Source: a virus
IMG/VR virus record: IMGVR_UViG_3300032224_001080
Span: 1 to 60,236 of that record
Strand: one strand, 5' to 3'
Length of the DNA: 60,236 nucleotides
Under the pieces are notes generated by a model. That model had not been told where the DNA came from, ran no database searches, and saw only the letters and a list, made by a program, of their open reading frames with translations. Of this stretch, positions 57,853 through 60,236 are shown one piece after another. Both the position numbers and the translations under genes were made by a program. Position 1 is the first letter of the stretch, and every line of letters starts with the position of its first letter.

Positions 57853-58590
57853 ATGATATCAGGTTCAGTAGCAAAAACAAGTTCGGATACTACCACAGGT
57901 TCGTTATCTTATATAAATAACTTAGTGACAGGTGCAACATCTTCAGGTTCGTATCATATTACGGTATCAAACCAATATATGAATAACACAATGGCGACTC
58001 TATTAAGATCATATGGTTACAATGTAACCACTAGAAATGATTTTATGGGTACCAATAATGATTATGTTATTACTTGGGGAACCATTATAGACCCAACACC
58101 AACACCTACGCCAACACCTACACCCACACCAACACCTGAACCAACTAGTACTCCAACATCAACACCAGCACCAACTAGTACCCCTACACCAACACCTACA
58201 ATTACACCTACATCGACACCAGTACCAACAGCAACACCAACACCTACAGCGGCGGCAACTGCAACACCAACACCAACACCAACGGTAAGTTTATATCAAT
58301 CTTACAACTATTCAATTAGTGCAACTGATTTAGCTGCGGCAACGGGTAATTCAGGTGCTTTAGTAGGGTATAATAACAAAGTTGTTGTTGTAATAACAAA
58401 CGGTTACAATTGTGCTTTCCCAACAGAACGTAACTTTACTTATTCGTTTGGTGCTGCGGGATCGTCATACATTTCATGGTTAATTTCAAGAAAAACAGAT
58501 GTACCGGTAATTGGATATTATCAAAATAATACATTAGTAACTACAGGACTTATTTCAACACAAACAGCGAACCCATCGGTTCCTTGTTAA
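57853..58590 (+). CDS. Adhesin-like protein with Pro-Thr linker
   Basis: In this 245-residue protein, the N-terminal 80 residues are a compact domain ([34 protein letters not shown]). A Pro-Thr linker covers about 80-148 and a C-terminal beta domain follows ([42 protein letters not shown]). The linker type is shared with three fibre-block genes 30 kb away. No signal peptide is visible. It is the last gene of the late cluster, followed by a terminator. Confidence 0.65.
   Translation: MISGSVAKTSSDTTTGSLSYINNLVTGATSSGSYHITVSNQYMNNTMATLLRSYGYNVTTRNDFMGTNNDYVITWGTIIDPTPTPTPTPTPTPTPEPTSTPTSTPAPTSTPTPTPTITPTSTPVPTATPTPTAAATATPTPTPTVSLYQSYNYSISATDLAAATGNSGALVGYNNKVVVVITNGYNCAFPTERNFTYSFGAAGSSYISWLISRKTDVPVIGYYQNNTLVTTGLISTQTANPSVPC
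58090..58284 (+). repeat. Pro-Thr coding repeat
   Basis: ACACC(A/T)AC-type units encode T-P repeats with Ser, Glu and Ala interruptions. Confidence 0.85.
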
Positions 58591-58615
58591 TAAAAAAATA
58601 CTTTAAAAATAAACT

Positions 58616-58644
58616 AACCCAGATTTTACAGTCTGGGTTTTTTT
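58616..58644 (+). terminator. Intrinsic terminator
   Basis: AACCCAGA and TCTGGGTT form a perfect 8-bp stem around an 8-nt loop, followed by T-run. Confidence 0.9.
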
Positions 58645-58691
58645 ATGTATATTATAACATAAATGATTATTAAAATTTAAATCAAAATCAC

Positions 58692-59534
58692 ATGTCTACA
58701 TTTGACGCAGTACTAAAACAGTACGAACAAAACAAAAACGCCACAAGTGGCAATTCAAACAAGATGTCTTCAGAAGACAGATTAAAACGTTATTTCACAA
58801 CCGTATTACCTAAAGGTTCTAAAGGTGAAGAAAGACGTATCCGTATTTTACCTACAAAAGATGGTTCTTCACCATTTGTAGAGGTTAAATTCCACGAAGT
58901 TCAAGTGGACGGTAAATGGGTAAAATTATATGATCCAGCACAAGAAGGAAAACGTTCTCCATTAAACGAGGTTTGTGAAGGATTAATGATGAGTGGTGTA
59001 GATTCTGATAAAGAATTAGCACGTAACTATCGTTCTCGTAAGTTTTATATCGTTAAGGTGATCGATCGTGATCATGAAGCGGATGGAGTTAAATTTTGGA
59101 GATTTAAACATAATCATAAGGGTGATGGTGTTATTGATAAAATCTTCCCAATCTTCCGTAATAAAGGAGATGTTACCAATCCTGAAAATGGTCGTGACTT
59201 AATCTTGTCATTAACATTGACTAAAGCGGGAACAGGTAAAGAATATACTGTTATCAATTCAGTATTAAACGACGACCCAAGTGCATTACATACTGATGCT
59301 GATGTTGCGAAAACATGGTTGGATGATGAATTAACTTGGTCAGATGTATACTCTAGAAAGAGTGAAGATTATTTGGAAATGGTTGCAAGAGGTGAGGTTC
59401 CACGTTGGGACACTGCAAGTAGCAAATGGGTTTCTAATTTAACAACAGAAGAAACTATCGGAGCACCGAAGTCTTCAACTCCTGTTGTTGACCCACAAGA
59501 TGATGCTGAAGTGGATGGCGACTTGCCATTTTAA
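58692..59534 (+). CDS. gp32: Single-stranded DNA-binding protein, gp32-like
   Basis: The 280-residue protein resembles T4 gp32 (301). A basic N-terminus (LKRYFTTVLPKGSKGEERRIRILPTKDG) leads to an OB-fold core with ARNYRSRKFYIVKVIDR and KFWRFKHNHKGDGVIDKIF, then LILSLTLTKAGTGKEYTVINSV. The C-terminal tail is acidic and ends in DGDLPF, like the D-D-I-P-F tip of bacterial SSB. The zinc site of T4 gp32 (one His, three Cys) is absent; only one Cys remains. It probably coats single-stranded DNA for the polymerase and UvsX. No late octamer precedes it, so it is probably early or middle. Confidence 0.9.
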   Translation: MSTFDAVLKQYEQNKNATSGNSNKMSSEDRLKRYFTTVLPKGSKGEERRIRILPTKDGSSPFVEVKFHEVQVDGKWVKLYDPAQEGKRSPLNEVCEGLMMSGVDSDKELARNYRSRKFYIVKVIDRDHEADGVKFWRFKHNHKGDGVIDKIFPIFRNKGDVTNPENGRDLILSLTLTKAGTGKEYTVINSVLNDDPSALHTDADVAKTWLDDELTWSDVYSRKSEDYLEMVARGEVPRWDTASSKWVSNLTTEETIGAPKSSTPVVDPQDDAEVDGDLPF

Positions 59535-59545
59535 TTAATAACGGA

Positions 59546-59577
59546 GGGGTGGAGATAACGTCAGAAACCCCATTTTT
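59546..59577 (+). promoter_or_regulatory. Weak hairpin between gp32- and uvsX-like genes
   Basis: GGGGT (59546-59550) and ACCCC (59567-59571) can form a 5-bp stem, followed by ATTTTT. It may be a leaky terminator or a translational control element. Confidence 0.3.
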
Positions 59578-59588
59578 AAAACAATATT

Positions 59589-60236
59589 ATGGCAGGTATA
59601 AAAAAGACTGATTTTTCAGCAATTAAAAAGAAGTTCTCGAAAGAGGCAGAATATAAACCAGATCGTTTCTTTGATTTGGGTGATGCTTTCTTAGATGCTT
59701 GTGGTATTCCAGGTCCTGCAATGGGACATATCAATATGTTATTAGGACATAGTGATACAGGTAAAACTACGGCACTTGTAAAGGCTGCGGTTGATGCACA
59801 AAAGAAAGGAGTAGTTCCTGTATTTGTTATCACCGAACAAAAATGGAGTTGGGATCATGCGGAATTAATGGGATTTAATAAAGACGGAGATTATCTTTTC
59901 AATAGTGATTTTGAATATATCGAACAAATCACAGAGTATATTAATGAATTATTAGATGCACAAGAGAAAGGAGATTTACCTCACGATTTATTGATCTTAT
60001 GGGATTCAGTAGGTTCAGTTCCATGTAAAATGACTTACGATGGTAAAGGTGGTAAACAACACAATGCATCGGTATTAGCTGACAAAATTGGAATGGGAAT
60101 CAACCAACGTATCTCAGGTTCAAGAAGAACAGATAAACCTTATACAAACACATTAATCATTGTTAATCAACCTTGGGTAGAATTACCTGATAATCCTTTT
60201 GGACAACCTAAAATTAAAGCAAAAGGTGGAGAAGCA
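59589..60236 (+). CDS. uvsX: Recombinase UvsX/RecA-like, 3'-truncated by window end
   Basis: The 216 visible residues start at ATG 59589. They include Walker A GHSDTGKTT, FVITEQKWSWDHAELMGF, and Walker B LLILWDSVGSVP. Residues GGKQHNASVLADKIGMGINQRISGSRR and TNTLIIVNQPWVELPDNPFGQPKIKAKGG match the RecA-type loop regions of UvsX. UvsX pairs homologous DNA strands in recombination-dependent replication. It follows the gp32-like gene by 54 nt, and the two act together in T4. The gene continues past the window, so the C-terminus is not seen. Confidence 0.9.
   Translation, partial: MAGIKKTDFSAIKKKFSKEAEYKPDRFFDLGDAFLDACGIPGPAMGHINMLLGHSDTGKTTALVKAAVDAQKKGVVPVFVITEQKWSWDHAELMGFNKDGDYLFNSDFEYIEQITEYINELLDAQEKGDLPHDLLILWDSVGSVPCKMTYDGKGGKQHNASVLADKIGMGINQRISGSRRTDKPYTNTLIIVNQPWVELPDNPFGQPKIKAKGGEA

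Noticed and set aside
1-60236. tRNA genes, insertion sequences or an integrase
   Set aside because: I saw no cloverleaf-like sequence, transposase or integrase motif; tRNAs are easily missed by eye, so a tRNA scan would be needed to be sure.

Overview
The window is a 60 kb piece of an AT-rich, T4-like phage genome with a contractile tail. It carries the T4 head order (end of an upstream gene that is probably the portal, two core-region genes, protease gp21, scaffold gp22, capsid gp23). It also has neck/tail genes (gp13-, gp14-, gp15-, gp18-, gp19- and gp26-like), a tape measure, very large baseplate proteins, family-B DNA polymerase, gp32-like SSB, UvsX and a gp55-like late sigma factor. The host is probably a member of Bacteroidota. 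Start codons lack Shine-Dalgarno sequences and sit in A-rich contexts, several genes have TTTG-N19/21-TAnnTTT promoters of the Bacteroidota type, and the phage carries a Bacteroidota-like ribosomal protein bS21.

Layout. 1-5.4 kb (+): head genes, with bS21 on the other strand. 5.5-5.8 kb: a small SAP-like gene under a host-type promoter. 8.3-5.8 kb (-): a tight four-gene late operon encoding two multi-cassette basic proteins, a flavoprotein and a pterin carbinolamine dehydratase. 23.6-8.3 kb (-): virion and baseplate genes (gp5-like), the late sigma factor, three glycosyltransferases, a degenerate HAD-like protein, PhoH, dUTPase and several probable virion proteins. 23.7-30.8 kb (+): a fibre/adhesin block full of Pro-Thr linkers and collagen-like Gly-X-Y repeats. 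30.9-36.9 kb: DNA polymerase (+), gp13-like neck (-), SNF2-type helicase (-). 36.9-58.6 kb (+): neck, sheath, tube, chaperone, tape measure, baseplate, a Dps-like protein and another Pro-Thr adhesin. A small ribbon-helix-helix gene lies antisense before the sheath gene. 58.7 kb to the end (+): gp32-like SSB and a UvsX gene cut by the window edge.

How it fits together. A sense-oriented TATTTAT(A/T) octamer lies 3-39 nt before the starts of 20 genes, mostly virion genes, and is the likely late promoter read by the gp55-like factor. Many copies lie so close to the ATG that transcripts would be leaderless or nearly so. A second class, TTTG-N20-TATATTT, lies exactly 4 nt before the ATG of two small genes, with a weaker third case, and looks like an early class read by host RNA polymerase.

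The most unusual signals are: a short helix motif (I/V-x-R/N-I-K-x-L/M-M) shared by the scaffold C-terminus and the ends of three unrelated proteins, including the flavoprotein, suggesting a cargo-loading tag; bS21 with both promoter types; a probable +1 (or -2) translational frameshift in the tail chaperone; a 14/16 match to the bacterial parS site between sheath and tube genes; and a DUF5856/Dps-like protein with near-complete ferroxidase residue spacing. All family calls are by eye, with no database search.
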